Of a stretch of 64,000 nucleotides of DNA, positions 18,353-28,238 are shown one piece after another. The notes below the pieces were generated by a model. That model did not search any database and was not told where the DNA came from. It saw only the letters and a list, made by a program, of their open reading frames with translations. The translations under genes were made by a program, and so were the position numbers. Every line of letters begins with the position of its first letter. Position 1 is the first letter of the stretch. Source of the DNA: Paenibacillus pectinilyticus (GTDB lineage Bacteria > Bacillota > Bacilli > Paenibacillales > NBRC-103111); the NCBI RefSeq assembly GCF_001700435.1, contig NZ_LYPC01000011.1, positions 62,001 through 126,000 of the forward strand, written 5' to 3'.

Positions 18353-19951
18353 ATGCTGAAACTTCAGATTCCCAAAAATCGAATGAACTACCTGATCAAA
18401 CAAATCCCGCTTCACTTCGACGCTATCCGTCTGGAGCAAGGCTGGGAGTACTATCATAAAGGCCGTGTGACCGAGGTTGATCTGAAAGGCTCGAGCGTCC
18501 ATGCGACCGTCACAAGCAAAAAGACGCACCATGTAGAAGTCGATTTAGAAAATTTTGCAGCGAGTACCTGTACGTGTTCCTTTGATGGCTTCTGTCAGCA
18601 TATTGGGGCTACGTTTTTTAACCTATACGCTACTTATGGCCGACCTGAACTTGTCCTACAGCAGTTAAAACAACAAATACACACACGCAAAAAACCAGCT
18701 CGGGGCGCTGCGGCTTCCATTATGCAAGAGCGCAAAGCGGCTGCACAGGCCAATGTACCTCTGGAAGAGAGCATGCCTAGCGATTGGCATCGTTTTTTCG
18801 AAGGGAAATTCCATGGTTTCTCGATTTCTCACCAGCACTCCATCGAAACCTTCTATGAGTCCGCCCTAGAGTCGTTGCCCCCTTATGCAGCGAGCTGGCG
18901 AGATGCGACTCGTGAGCTTTATATGTTCCATATTGTGCTTTTCATGATGCGGAAGATCGAACAATTTTACCAAGAAACGAAAAGCTCCTACCTGTCTTAT
19001 TACCATGAAAATGGGTGCAAAATCGCCGCCAAAAACTGTGAGGATAAGCTTGTCGAATTCGTCGAACGCATGGACGTGAATCGTTCCTTCCTAGCGGAGC
19101 CGAAGATTTGGCTGTCTACGATGAAAATGGTCGGAGAATCCGCCCTGCAAGGCAAGGACAGTCCCGTAGATTGGCTGTTCGTGTATCGATTCATTTGGTG
19201 GAAACTCACGGAGCAGACAGCAGCGCAGAAAGAAGAAATGACACGCCTCGATACCCAGCTTGCGAAGAAAGAAATGCTTCCAAAGAAGAGGGATGTTTTG
19301 CTTGCGGCTAGGGCGCATTTTGATATTATGCAGGGGAACACGGATCAGGCTTTCGAACGTCTGGGACAGCTGACGCACCCGCATGCCAAGGATTTCTTCC
19401 TTTACTTGAACAAATTTGCGAACGACGGGCAGTGGGATCAGATGCTGATCTGGCTGCGGTGGTTATTCCCCGCGATTGCGAATGCCAATCATGATGATTT
19501 CCGTACCTTCTGCCAATATTGGTTAGACACCACCAAGCATTTGGCGAACGATAGTGAGTGGGTACAGGTGATGGAGTCCTTACTTCCGCGTTCCTACTAC
19601 TATTACACAGCCTATTTGCTGCAAACAAAGCGGTACCGGCAATGGGTAGATTTGCAGCTTGCGAATCGTATTTCCCCCTTGAATCTGTATGGGATGGAGC
19701 TCAAAGCGATTGAGGAGCATGATTCCGCGCTGCTTCTTCCGCTCTATCATCAAGCAGCTGAACGGGCTGTACTTGAGAAAAATAGGGCTTCCTATAAGAC
19801 GGCTGTCCGTCTTCTCAAAAAGCTGCACAGCATTTATAAACAGATTGGCCAGGATGACCGCTGGGAGCACTATATTTATCGCTTAGCGGATAAGTTCTCG
19901 CGTTTGCGTGCTTTCCAAGAAGAGCTCAAGAAAGGAAAATGGATTCGATGA
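18353..19951 (+). CDS. SWIM zinc-finger protein, partner of the SNF2 helicase
   Basis: 532-residue protein. The SWIM zinc motif C-x-C-x5-C-x-H is at Cys73, Cys75, Cys81 and His83 (CTCSFDGFCQH). The rest is mostly helical and unrecognised. The ATG at 18353 is preceded by AGGAAAG; the frame is open further upstream but that part overlaps the small gene on the other strand and lacks a ribosome binding site. Its 3' end overlaps the helicase by 13 bp, so the two are translated together. SWIM proteins next to SNF2 helicases are a recurrent bacterial pairing; the SWIM domain probably binds DNA or a protein partner. Confidence 0.92.
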   Translation: MLKLQIPKNRMNYLIKQIPLHFDAIRLEQGWEYYHKGRVTEVDLKGSSVHATVTSKKTHHVEVDLENFAASTCTCSFDGFCQHIGATFFNLYATYGRPELVLQQLKQQIHTRKKPARGAAASIMQERKAAAQANVPLEESMPSDWHRFFEGKFHGFSISHQHSIETFYESALESLPPYAASWRDATRELYMFHIVLFMMRKIEQFYQETKSSYLSYYHENGCKIAAKNCEDKLVEFVERMDVNRSFLAEPKIWLSTMKMVGESALQGKDSPVDWLFVYRFIWWKLTEQTAAQKEEMTRLDTQLAKKEMLPKKRDVLLAARAHFDIMQGNTDQAFERLGQLTHPHAKDFFLYLNKFANDGQWDQMLIWLRWLFPAIANANHDDFRTFCQYWLDTTKHLANDSEWVQVMESLLPRSYYYYTAYLLQTKRYRQWVDLQLANRISPLNLYGMELKAIEEHDSALLLPLYHQAAERAVLEKNRASYKTAVRLLKKLHSIYKQIGQDDRWEHYIYRLADKFSRLRAFQEELKKGKWIR

Positions 19952-22812
19952 TCGAAACCAGCGCGCTGACCGTTCACGTTAGTTCATTACCTAACGGGTC
20001 ATTATTTCTATGGGGTTCCCGCGAAAACGGCGGTATTTGGGATGCTCTTGATTTAAAACATATGCTCTTCGCCTGGCATCGCGCCTCCTTCTTCGGCACC
20101 TTCATGGAACCGAGCGAGTGGCAAAATCGGGAGGGCATCGAGCTGCAGCCCTTGGAGGCGCTCGACTATTTCAGCGAGCCGCAGCCGGTGCAGCATCTTC
20201 GGCTCAACTGGCACGCTTCCTGCGCAGATCTGATGCGATTAGCTCCGGCTGTGCGCGAGTCGCTTGCGACAGGTCGGTTCATGCCGGACTATGAGAAATG
20301 GAAGGCCGGCGAAATCGGCTGGAAGCTGCAGCTGCCAGAAGAGCTGCAGCTCTTAGAAACACCAGCGGTTTCACGCTGGATTCATGCCTTGATCCCCGAG
20401 TGGGTCGATGCCGATGGGATCATGAAAGACAATTTACGCAAGCTCGAAGCTGCGTATCCGTTAATGCGCCGCGCGGATGCCAGCGCGGAAGTCTGGCTGG
20501 ACGAGGAGGACTGGCTCGTCAGCATTGGTTGGCGCCAGGACCGGTCGCCGATGCGGACGTGCCTGCAGCTCGCCGAGCCAGACCTCGCGCATGGCGCGGG
20601 CTGGCAGCTGCGCGTGATGCTGCAGGACCGGCTGGCGCCGGAGGTGCTGCGCACCGTCACGACGGGCGGCGAGCCGGTCGCGGGGGAACAGCCACTGCCG
20701 GAGGCGTGGCTGCCTGAGATAGGCCGCGTCGAGCGCGACGCGGCGAAGTGGCTGCGCATCCTGCCATGGCTGGATGCGGGCGAGGGCGTCCTCCGTCAGA
20801 CGTTGACGGAGGAGGAGGCTTGGCGCTTCCTCGCAGAGGGAAGCGTGCGGTTGGTTGAGGCAGGAACGAGTGTGTTCCTGCCCGCGTGGTGGGAGCGCAT
20901 CCGCAAGATGCGGCCGAAGCTGCGCGCGCGCATTAAGTCTTCCGTCGGTTCGGGACGGGAGACGATGTTCGGGCTAACCCAGCTGATGCAGTTCGACTGG
21001 AAGCTGGCTATCGGTGATCTGGAGCTGACGGAGGAAGAATTCCGTCTGCTGTTAGAGGAGAAGCGCAAGCTGATCCAGATTCGCGGCAACTGGATCCAGC
21101 TTGACCCGCAATTCATGGCGCAGGTCGAGCAGATCATGAAGCAGGTGCATAAGAAGCAGGGGCTATCTTTCCGCGATGTGTTGGAGCTGCATTTTGCCGG
21201 TGATGCGGGCGGCCTACTGCCGGCTGAGGATGATCCCGAAGCAATGCGTTACCTCGACATGGAGGTCGAGCTCAACGAACAACTGCGCCACATGATCGAT
21301 CAATTGACGCAGACATCAGCCATTCCGACCATCGAGCCGCCGCCTAGCTTTCATGGCTCACTGCGCCATTATCAAGTGGACGGCATCTCTTGGCTGTTGT
21401 TCTTACGGCGTTTTGGCCTTGGCGGCTGCTTAGCGGATGACATGGGCCTTGGGAAAACCATCCAATGGATTACCTATTTGCTTACGGTAAAAGAAACCGA
21501 TCAGCCGGATACCCCGTCACTGCTAATCTGTCCGACCTCCGTGCTAGGTAACTGGCAAATGGAGCTGAAACGATTTGCGCCTTCCCTGCGCGTACATCTT
21601 CATTATGGACCGCAGCGGTTAAAGGGTAGTGCTTTTCAAGAAAAAATCGTTGGCAAGTATGATCTTGTTTTGACGTCTTATACGCTTTCCCATCTAGATG
21701 AGAGTGAGCTCGGCGCTATTGCTTGGAACTCCATCTGTTTGGATGAAGCTCAAAATATCAAAAATGCTTATACGAAACAAGCTACGGCGATTCGCCGTTT
21801 GAATGGGTATCATCGCATTGCACTAACAGGAACGCCGATTGAGAATCGACTGACGGAGCTCTGGTCAATCTTCGACTTCGCGAATCCCGGCTATCTCGGC
21901 ACGGTGCGCGAGTTCACGCATCGCTATGTGAATGCCATCGAGAAAACACGCGATGAGGCAACCATCGGCAAGGTTCAAAAGCTGATCCGCCCCTTCCTGC
22001 TGCGTCGGGAGAAGAAGGATCCTGCCATTCAGCTGGATCTGCCTGAAAAGAACGAGTCCAAAACGTTCATCTCACTCACAGCGGAGCAAGGTTCGTTGTA
22101 CGAGAACTACATCCAGGATATGTTCGATCGGCTGGATAAGCTCTCTGCCATGGAGCGGCGAGGCCTTATCCTGGCAGCGCTAACGAAGCTTAAGCAGGTG
22201 TGTAATCACCCGGCTTTGCTGCTCAAAGAAGGGCTCGGCGCCCCGTGGAGCGGCCGCTCCAACAAACTGGAGCGCCTGCTTGAGATGGTGCAGGAGCTGC
22301 GGCAAGAGGGCGACAAATGTTTGATTTTCACGCAGTTTGTCGAGACCGGCAACCTGCTGCAGCATGTGCTGCAACAGGAGCTTGGCGAGAAAGTCTTGTT
22401 CCTCCACGGCGGAACATCCAAGAATGGGCGCGATGAAATGATCGCGCACTTCCAAGATCTGAGCCAGCCTGCGGAAGAGCAGCGGAATGTGTTCATCCTT
22501 TCGCTGAAAGCCGGCGGCATCGGGCTCAACCTGACGGCGGCGAATCATGTGTTCCACTACGATCGTTGGTGGAACCCCGCCGTCGAGAATCAAGCGACAG
22601 ACCGTGCCTTCCGGATCGGCCAGACACGTCATGTGCAGGTGCACAAGTTCGTGACGCTGGGCACGTTGGAGGAGCGCATCGACGAGATGATCGAGCGCAA
22701 GCTGGGCCTCAGCCAGCAGATCGTCGGCTCCGGCGAGAACTGGATCACGGAGCTGTCGACAGACGAGCTGAAGGATCTGTTCTCACTCCGCCGCGAGTGG
22801 GTGGAGGCGTAG
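19939..22812 (+). CDS. SNF2-family DEAD/DEAH-box helicase
   Basis: 957-residue ATP-dependent DNA translocase. The first about 450 residues match the SNF2-associated N-terminal region of bacterial members. The motor has Walker A LADDMGLGKTIQ near residue 500, DEAQ box CLDEAQNIKN near 600, TGTPIENRL near 630, and the C-terminal lobe with FHYDRWWNPAVENQATDRAF followed by RIGQ near 880. The start ATG at 19939 lies within the end of the SWIM gene. GC-rich codon use between about 20500 and 20900 differs from neighbouring stretches. A terminator lies 110 bp after the stop. Role probably DNA repair or nucleoprotein remodelling; the target is unknown. Confidence 0.95.
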   Translation: MDSMIETSALTVHVSSLPNGSLFLWGSRENGGIWDALDLKHMLFAWHRASFFGTFMEPSEWQNREGIELQPLEALDYFSEPQPVQHLRLNWHASCADLMRLAPAVRESLATGRFMPDYEKWKAGEIGWKLQLPEELQLLETPAVSRWIHALIPEWVDADGIMKDNLRKLEAAYPLMRRADASAEVWLDEEDWLVSIGWRQDRSPMRTCLQLAEPDLAHGAGWQLRVMLQDRLAPEVLRTVTTGGEPVAGEQPLPEAWLPEIGRVERDAAKWLRILPWLDAGEGVLRQTLTEEEAWRFLAEGSVRLVEAGTSVFLPAWWERIRKMRPKLRARIKSSVGSGRETMFGLTQLMQFDWKLAIGDLELTEEEFRLLLEEKRKLIQIRGNWIQLDPQFMAQVEQIMKQVHKKQGLSFRDVLELHFAGDAGGLLPAEDDPEAMRYLDMEVELNEQLRHMIDQLTQTSAIPTIEPPPSFHGSLRHYQVDGISWLLFLRRFGLGGCLADDMGLGKTIQWITYLLTVKETDQPDTPSLLICPTSVLGNWQMELKRFAPSLRVHLHYGPQRLKGSAFQEKIVGKYDLVLTSYTLSHLDESELGAIAWNSICLDEAQNIKNAYTKQATAIRRLNGYHRIALTGTPIENRLTELWSIFDFANPGYLGTVREFTHRYVNAIEKTRDEATIGKVQKLIRPFLLRREKKDPAIQLDLPEKNESKTFISLTAEQGSLYENYIQDMFDRLDKLSAMERRGLILAALTKLKQVCNHPALLLKEGLGAPWSGRSNKLERLLEMVQELRQEGDKCLIFTQFVETGNLLQHVLQQELGEKVLFLHGGTSKNGRDEMIAHFQDLSQPAEEQRNVFILSLKAGGIGLNLTAANHVFHYDRWWNPAVENQATDRAFRIGQTRHVQVHKFVTLGTLEERIDEMIERKLGLSQQIVGSGENWITELSTDELKDLFSLRREWVEA

Positions 22813-22813
22813 A

Positions 22814-22851
22814 GGGTCGTGGGGTATTTGTATGGGGTAAGGGGTATGGGG
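22814..22851 (+). other. Putative G-quadruplex just after the helicase stop codon
   Basis: Four GGGG runs at 22821-22824, 22834-22837, 22841-22844 and 22848-22851, with loops of 9, 3 and 3 nt, preceded by GGG at 22814-22816. The pattern meets the usual intramolecular quadruplex rule (four runs of at least three G, short loops) and begins 2 bp after the stop of the SNF2 gene. Confidence 0.6.
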
Positions 22852-22920
22852 TGTCAGGTGTCAGTTCTTGTGGATCTGTGGGTTGCCACTTCCCTACTCT
22901 TCACCTTCTATTTACGCAAC

Positions 22921-22966
22921 ACAAAAGAGGTTATCCCAAGCTTCACCTGGGGTAACCTCTTTTGTG
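22921..22966 (+). terminator. Terminator of the SWIM/SNF2 operon
   Basis: Arms ACAAAAGAGGTTA and TAACCTCTTTTGT surround a CCC/GGG inner stem. The TTTTGTGTT tail is on the plus strand. It could act on both strands. Confidence 0.85.
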
Positions 22967-23050
22967 TTCCCATCACATCCGATTTTCTATACGTTTCCGT
23001 TTCTATGTATACATCTCTCAATTTCTAATTCTGCTCATTTGTCTGTCGTC

Positions 23051-23215
23051 TGTCTATCTCTATCTCTATTTCTATCTCTATTTCTATCTCTATTTCTATC
23101 TCTATTCTGCATCTCTATGTATCTTTATGTATCTTTATGTATGTCTATGTATCTCTATGTCTATCTCTATGTCTATGTATCTCTATGTATCTCTTCCCAT
23201 ACCTCATTCTCTCTA
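23051..23215. repeat. Degenerate hexamer array (TATCTC/TATTTC/TATGTA)n
   Basis: About 165 bp of pyrimidine-rich short tandem repeats, first alternating TATCTC and TATTTC, then variants with TATGTA and TATGTC. It lies in the 948-bp gap between the convergent SNF2 and EAL genes. Open frames through it encode only low-complexity Ser/Leu/Tyr sequence and are not taken as genes. Confidence 0.85.
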
Positions 23216-23419
23216 TCTCCTACGATCTCCACCTATCTCATCTACCTTACACTCTTTATCTCTATCAATCTCTACGCGCCTCCGTCCAATCCCTACCTAC
23301 TTTAAGGCTCCTCTTTCGATCCCTTTGCCGCTATGCACTTCCAACTCAAGCTTAACTCCCCTTACCTCCTGTCACCTGCCCAACCACTCCACCTCGTCCA
23401 CCACCAACAAGCTAATCCG

Positions 23420-23606
23420 TTAACTGTATAACCTCCAGTTAATTTTACGTTCTTTAGTCTTTTTATCCAATTAAATGGAAAAACTACATCTAATTCTCTC
23501 GATTCCTTCACCTCGGGTCCAAAAGGTCCGAAATACCTGCATCTTTTCCACTTAAACGTTTCATTTTGAGTTAAACGTCGGAATTAACTGTACCTTTTCC
23601 ATCTAA
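23420..23606. repeat. Four-palindrome intergenic element, type A (copy 1)
   Basis: Four 23-bp units start at 23420, 23471, 23533 and 23584, spacings 51, 62 and 51 bp. Unit 1 has perfect arms TTAACTG and CAGTTAA; the others are variants of TTAACTGTA-N2-TTTTCCAGTTAA, with unit 2 in the opposite orientation. Gaps are 28, 39 and 28 bp. It lies between the convergent SNF2 (22812) and EAL (23761) genes. Confidence 0.9.
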
Positions 23607-23633
23607 CGTCGCTGATATTGGCCCAACTGGTTG

Positions 23634-23725
23634 CTTGAATCTTATACTTGGATCTTCTTCTTGAATCTTTGTTCTTGGATCTTGTTCTTAGATCTTGCTC
23701 TTGAATCTTGTTCTTGAATCCTCTT
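23634..23725. repeat. 13-bp tandem repeat array, seven copies
   Basis: Seven direct copies of CTTGRATCTTGTT, starting at 23634, 23647, 23660, 23674, 23687, 23700 and 23713 (the third is 14 bp). It begins 28 bp after the last palindrome of the type A element and ends just before the 3' end of the EAL gene. Confidence 0.85.
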
Positions 23726-23760
23726 CCTGGCTCAGCACTTACCATGGCTCTTCCCAACCC

Positions 23761-24948
23761 TCAAATTTCCAAATCCAAAAACAGATAATACCCCTCTCCC
23801 AACGCGCACGAATACGTCTGAATCTGACGTGAGGTGTCCAAGTCGGCATAGGCTTGGGAAAGAATCCCTTGCTTTTGCAGATTCATCATCAGAATGTTGG
23901 AGATGAAATAAGGGCGCCACGTCCAATTCGCTTGACGGTAGCTCTCGTCCTTGCTCCATCCCTCTTCTCTACGCGTGTAGTTAGAGGAAGTCTGATAGCC
24001 ATCTTCTCGGCATATGTACATCCGTATGCAATTATCGGAGACGGTGCTGATGGTTTGCTCGATAACGGTGTCCGCCTCATCAGCCGTCGAAATCCCCACG
24101 TTCGTGTGGATGAGTGTAGACAAACTTTGATGTACACTCAGCAGTCGGCTGTAACGACTAAATTCCTCTTGGCCGAACAGCTTCATTTCCTTTTCCAGCA
24201 TGGATTTGTAGGCATCTGGCCGCTGAAGTTCCGGCTCCGCTTTCGAGAAGAGGAAACCCTGCACATATCTAGCGCCAACCTGTAAAGCCGTATGCAGTTC
24301 CTGCTTGGTTTCGACACCTTCGACAAGTAAAGATGCCCCCATTTGTGCAGCTAAAATGGAGAACGATTGCATCAAGGCCTTATAGCCGTCATGGATGATG
24401 CTTTTTTTCAAAATGTTCAGATCAATCTTCAAAATCTTCGGCTGCAGGCTGGCTATGCGGTCGAAATTGCTAAATCCGCTTCCCACATCATCAATCGCAA
24501 TCGTGCAGCCAAATTCACGGTATAATTCGACAATCCAAGTGAGCTCTTGGAGCTTACCTGTGAATTCTTCCTCCGTAATTTCAATCACAATACGAGAGGG
24601 GTTAATATGATATTTTTTCAATAGCTCGATCGTTGGCAGTACGCCTGTCCGCTTGTAAGTTCGATAGATCCAAGAGGGCTTCAGGTTGATGAATAACGAG
24701 CCTTCACCAGGTGCTGCAGCTATCTGTTCTATGGCCTGTTCCCTCAAATGCCGATCGATCATTAACTGCATGTCTTCAGAAATATCAGGATCATTAAAAA
24801 ATGGCCCTAAGCTTTCCACACCGCTCTCACGTATCCATCTGCCTAGCGTCTCATATCCGATTATTTCTTGACTCTGCAAGGAAATAATAGGCTGAAAAAA
24901 TGGACGTACCTCATGACGTGGCGGTATCCTGATGTTTTTCACCTGCAC
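23761..24948 (-). CDS. EAL-domain protein, YkuI-like
   Basis: 395-residue cytoplasmic c-di-GMP-related protein. The EAL domain (residues about 10-245) has GYETLGR in place of EAL at the first motif, then IEITEEE, IAIDDVGSGFSNF, LKIDLNIL and LLVEGVET, so the metal and loop-6 residues are mainly kept. The C-terminal 150 residues, without transmembrane segments, match the position and length of the YkuI_C (PAS-like) domain. B. subtilis YkuI binds c-di-GMP, but phosphodiesterase activity was not readily shown. GTG start at 24948, with GAAGGAGG 6 nt upstream. Monocistronic and divergent from the histidine kinase at 25154. Confidence 0.9.
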   Translation of the reverse strand: MQVKNIRIPPRHEVRPFFQPIISLQSQEIIGYETLGRWIRESGVESLGPFFNDPDISEDMQLMIDRHLREQAIEQIAAAPGEGSLFINLKPSWIYRTYKRTGVLPTIELLKKYHINPSRIVIEITEEEFTGKLQELTWIVELYREFGCTIAIDDVGSGFSNFDRIASLQPKILKIDLNILKKSIIHDGYKALMQSFSILAAQMGASLLVEGVETKQELHTALQVGARYVQGFLFSKAEPELQRPDAYKSMLEKEMKLFGQEEFSRYSRLLSVHQSLSTLIHTNVGISTADEADTVIEQTISTVSDNCIRMYICREDGYQTSSNYTRREEGWSKDESYRQANWTWRPYFISNILMMNLQKQGILSQAYADLDTSRQIQTYSCALGEGYYLFLDLEI

Positions 24949-25153
24949 TGTGCGCCTCCTTCATCTACCCTTATTTCATGTCTACTTTCATCACATCACT
25001 TGCCTATTGACTCATATTTTAAACGACATCACCACTTTCCGCAATCATTGATGGAAGAAAACATGACATTATCGGTTTTTAAAGGAATTTGTTGAGGCTT
25101 GTCGAATTTGATGTAGAACTTTCAATCTATTAGAAGCTAGGTGAACGCTTGCT

Positions 25154-28039
25154 ATGAAAACATTCACGAGGTCCCGGATCTCTATGCTTTATGTTATTTT
25201 AATCGTTGTTTTGCTGGCTTTCGTCAGTGTATCTAACTATATGGCCTCTCGAAATATGGAAAAAGAGAACAACGCCATCGTGAATGATGCGATACCTATT
25301 TTGACGACAGCCAACAGCATCCTGACTAGTTTGATTAATCAAGAAACAGGGATCCGTGGCTATGAATTAACATTGAACGAGCAGTTCCTTGAACCTTACA
25401 CCATGGGTAAAGCGCAATTAGCTGCCGATTTAAACACGATGGCCACCTTTGACAAAAAGTACCCTACGCTGCAGATCATCATGGATACACAGGCCACACC
25501 GGCCATAACGAATTTACAGAAGCACTATGATTCCCAATTAGATTTAATCCGTGCTGGGAAGCTTGAAGACGCCAAGGCTCGTGTGACCACCGGCAAAACG
25601 ATGATGGATCGTTACCGTGTCATTCATACGAGTATCGCAAATAATATCGAACAGATTACTTCCAATGCTTACTCTGCTTCTCATGAAGCAGGCAAAACTT
25701 CCCGCACGATTACCATGATCGGCAGCATTATTGCACTGATCGCAGGCGCGATGTCGATTTTCATCTCTCTACGGTCCTTCGAGGCGGAGAAAGAGCTTCG
25801 GAAAAGCGAGGAAACCTATCGCTATATGGCGGAGAGCTTGGAAGCACAGAACGAGGAAATTATCGCGCAGCAAGAAGAGCAGCAAATTACGCTTGCTAAA
25901 CTATCCGAACGGGAACGGGATTTGGAACTCATCTCCTCTTACCAAGAAAAGCTAACTGGCTATGTGAAGTTAACCGATTTCTTGAAACATACTTTACCTG
26001 CCTTGCTGAACTCACTCGCACAAGATGCGGCTTTAGTTGTTCTTGAGCGTCCTTCTGCGGATGGTTCCACCTATGATGTCATTCATTCAATCGGTTATCC
26101 GAAAAATCATATTCACACTTCACGCAACGAGCTCTTCGGGCCAGCTAAGCGCGTTTTTGATGAGGGTGTTAACATTGTTCATTCACGCGACGTTTCCGGA
26201 GATGAACTTGGTGTGCATGGCGGCATGACTCTCGCTGTCGATCAGTACATTCCTCTCACCGATGATAAACAAGCCGTTCTCGGGTTTCTATTATTAACGA
26301 GCTACCAAAGCTCACAGTATCAAGATGATAATCAACGTCTAACCAAAGGAATAGTCCGCCAGTTTGGACTTGCCTTCTACGCCCAGGTCGTAAATGATGA
26401 GAAATTGCAGCAGGCTGACAGCTTGGCTGAGTTGAATGATCAATTGACCATAGAGAAACAACTTCTGGAAGGACAGCGCGATCTGATTCAAAATATTTTG
26501 GAATCTGCCCACGAAGGCATGATGATGTGCGACTCGCAAGGAACGATCCTCTTCTCCAATCAACGGATGAATCAATATTTCGGACTCAATGATCGTATTG
26601 GTGAAAATCTTGTTGCTTGCAGTTATGAAATTGGCGCTGAAACGCCTAGCTTCCATGGGGTAGCCGCTTCCATTGAAGCGCTGATTGACCGCTCGCTTTC
26701 TCATTTGACGCAGCGTTTTAGCTTCCAACGGGAGGAGGAACACCTCCAGCATGCGGAGCTGTATGCCACCATCGTAAGTGAAGGTACAGAGCAGCAAGGC
26801 TACTTATTCGTGTTCCGTGACCGTACGGAAGAAGAACGTATTGATGAAATGAAGAATGAATTCATTTCGATCGTTTCACATGAGCTGCGGACACCGCTGG
26901 CGAGCGTGCTTGGGTTTATCGAGATCTTGCTGCATCGCGAACTTCCGCAAGAGAAGCAGAAGCGCTACATGGAAACCATTTATAACGAAGCGCTGCGCCT
27001 ATCGAACTTAATTAATGATTTCTTGGATTTGCAGCGCATGGAATCGGGCCGTCAGTCGTACCATTTCTCACCGATAAATCTGCAAGCTATCGTTACTGAG
27101 ATCGCCGAGCAATGGCAGGATAAGCAGCACCATCGCATTGTCCTGCATCAACAGGAGCCTGAACTTTGGGTGCGGGCTGATGTCGCTCGAATTCGTCAAG
27201 TCTTTGACAACTTGATTTCCAATGCGATTAAGTACTCGCCTTCGGCAGATCACATCGACATTCACCTGACTGCTCATGATGGTAAAGTAACGATTGCGAT
27301 TCAAGATTTCGGACTCGGAATTCCGCAGGATGCGAATGAGCATATGTTCTCGAAATTTTTCCGCGTCGATAACTCCGACCGCCGTCAAATCGGGGGCACT
27401 GGCCTAGGACTGGCCATTGTGAAAGAGATCGTCGAGGGGCACAACGGGCATATTTCATATACGTCCGAGATGGGTCATGGCACGACGTTCCGTATTGAGT
27501 TAGACCAATATGAAATTTCAGATTTGGATGGAAAAATTATTATTTTTGAAGATGATGATAATCTAGCCAAATTAATTCAGGTAGCCTTAAACAAGTTAAG
27601 TCTCCCTTCCATTCAGTTACGTTCAGCCGAAGAGGGCATGATTGCGCTGAACCGTTGTGTAGGAGAAGGCCCGATTCTCTTCATTGTCGATATTCACCTT
27701 GAAGGCGAGAAAACCGGCTGGGACTTCATTTCTGACCTGTATAAGCACCCTGTCCATGCACAGACACCGGTGATTGTTTCTACAGCACTCGATCCACCGC
27801 ATGACTATCATGAGAAGGAGATCGAGAAATATCTCAAAAAGCCGTTCACGATGGAGCGACTCGTGCAGGTGGCGAAACGATTGCTCGACAATAAGAGCAG
27901 CTTAGCGTATGTCTTCCCAGCTCAAAACAAAGAAGCACTCTCCACCACTTTACAGCGCAACGGCATCAATGTTCGGAAAATGCAAGAGAATCAGGACATG
28001 ATTGAGGTCGATATTATTCAGCCGCAGTCAGAAGAGTGA
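25154..28039 (+). CDS. Hybrid sensor histidine kinase (CHASE3-GAF-PAS-HisKA-HATPase-REC)
   Basis: 961-residue membrane sensor. Order: membrane helix (residues 10-30); CHASE3-like extracellular domain with LTSLINQETGIRGYELT near 55; second helix near 190; coiled coil; GAF-like region about 270-410; PAS region about 435-550; HisKA with phosphoacceptor His576 in SHELRTPL; HATPase with NLISNAIKYS and GGTGLGLAIVKE; and a C-terminal receiver with acidic pair FEDDDN and Asp846 in IVDIHLEG. About 45 extra residues follow the receiver. Signal and partner are unknown; no response-regulator gene adjoins it. A terminator follows at 28078. Confidence 0.92.
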   Translation: MKTFTRSRISMLYVILIVVLLAFVSVSNYMASRNMEKENNAIVNDAIPILTTANSILTSLINQETGIRGYELTLNEQFLEPYTMGKAQLAADLNTMATFDKKYPTLQIIMDTQATPAITNLQKHYDSQLDLIRAGKLEDAKARVTTGKTMMDRYRVIHTSIANNIEQITSNAYSASHEAGKTSRTITMIGSIIALIAGAMSIFISLRSFEAEKELRKSEETYRYMAESLEAQNEEIIAQQEEQQITLAKLSERERDLELISSYQEKLTGYVKLTDFLKHTLPALLNSLAQDAALVVLERPSADGSTYDVIHSIGYPKNHIHTSRNELFGPAKRVFDEGVNIVHSRDVSGDELGVHGGMTLAVDQYIPLTDDKQAVLGFLLLTSYQSSQYQDDNQRLTKGIVRQFGLAFYAQVVNDEKLQQADSLAELNDQLTIEKQLLEGQRDLIQNILESAHEGMMMCDSQGTILFSNQRMNQYFGLNDRIGENLVACSYEIGAETPSFHGVAASIEALIDRSLSHLTQRFSFQREEEHLQHAELYATIVSEGTEQQGYLFVFRDRTEEERIDEMKNEFISIVSHELRTPLASVLGFIEILLHRELPQEKQKRYMETIYNEALRLSNLINDFLDLQRMESGRQSYHFSPINLQAIVTEIAEQWQDKQHHRIVLHQQEPELWVRADVARIRQVFDNLISNAIKYSPSADHIDIHLTAHDGKVTIAIQDFGLGIPQDANEHMFSKFFRVDNSDRRQIGGTGLGLAIVKEIVEGHNGHISYTSEMGHGTTFRIELDQYEISDLDGKIIIFEDDDNLAKLIQVALNKLSLPSIQLRSAEEGMIALNRCVGEGPILFIVDIHLEGEKTGWDFISDLYKHPVHAQTPVIVSTALDPPHDYHEKEIEKYLKKPFTMERLVQVAKRLLDNKSSLAYVFPAQNKEALSTTLQRNGINVRKMQENQDMIEVDIIQPQSEE

Positions 28040-28077
28040 TCTTACGAAGCACCTGTTGTCTGATTAGGTTCATGACG

Positions 28078-28110
28078 AACCCCTTCCTTTCCCAAGGAGG
28101 GGGTTATTTT
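28078..28110 (+). terminator. Terminator of the hybrid kinase gene
   Basis: Arms AACCCC-TCCTT and AAGGA-GGGGTT with a short loop, followed by ATTTT, 39 bp after the stop codon. Confidence 0.85.
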
Positions 28111-28238
28111 CATAAAGGTCACTTAGCGCTTCACGAAAACTTAAACTTTCCTATGCGGAAAACAAAAGGGATTTCTCTTCTGAATCGCCAATATAGTAAT
28201 ACCATAGTAGGTAAATGAAGAGAAAGGGTGTGCCCTTC

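Noticed and set aside
22868..23423. Long open frames on the plus strand through the hexamer repeats
   Set aside because: They encode only low-complexity Ser/Leu/Tyr/Ile sequence, lack ribosome binding sites and exist because the hexamer repeat lacks stop codons.
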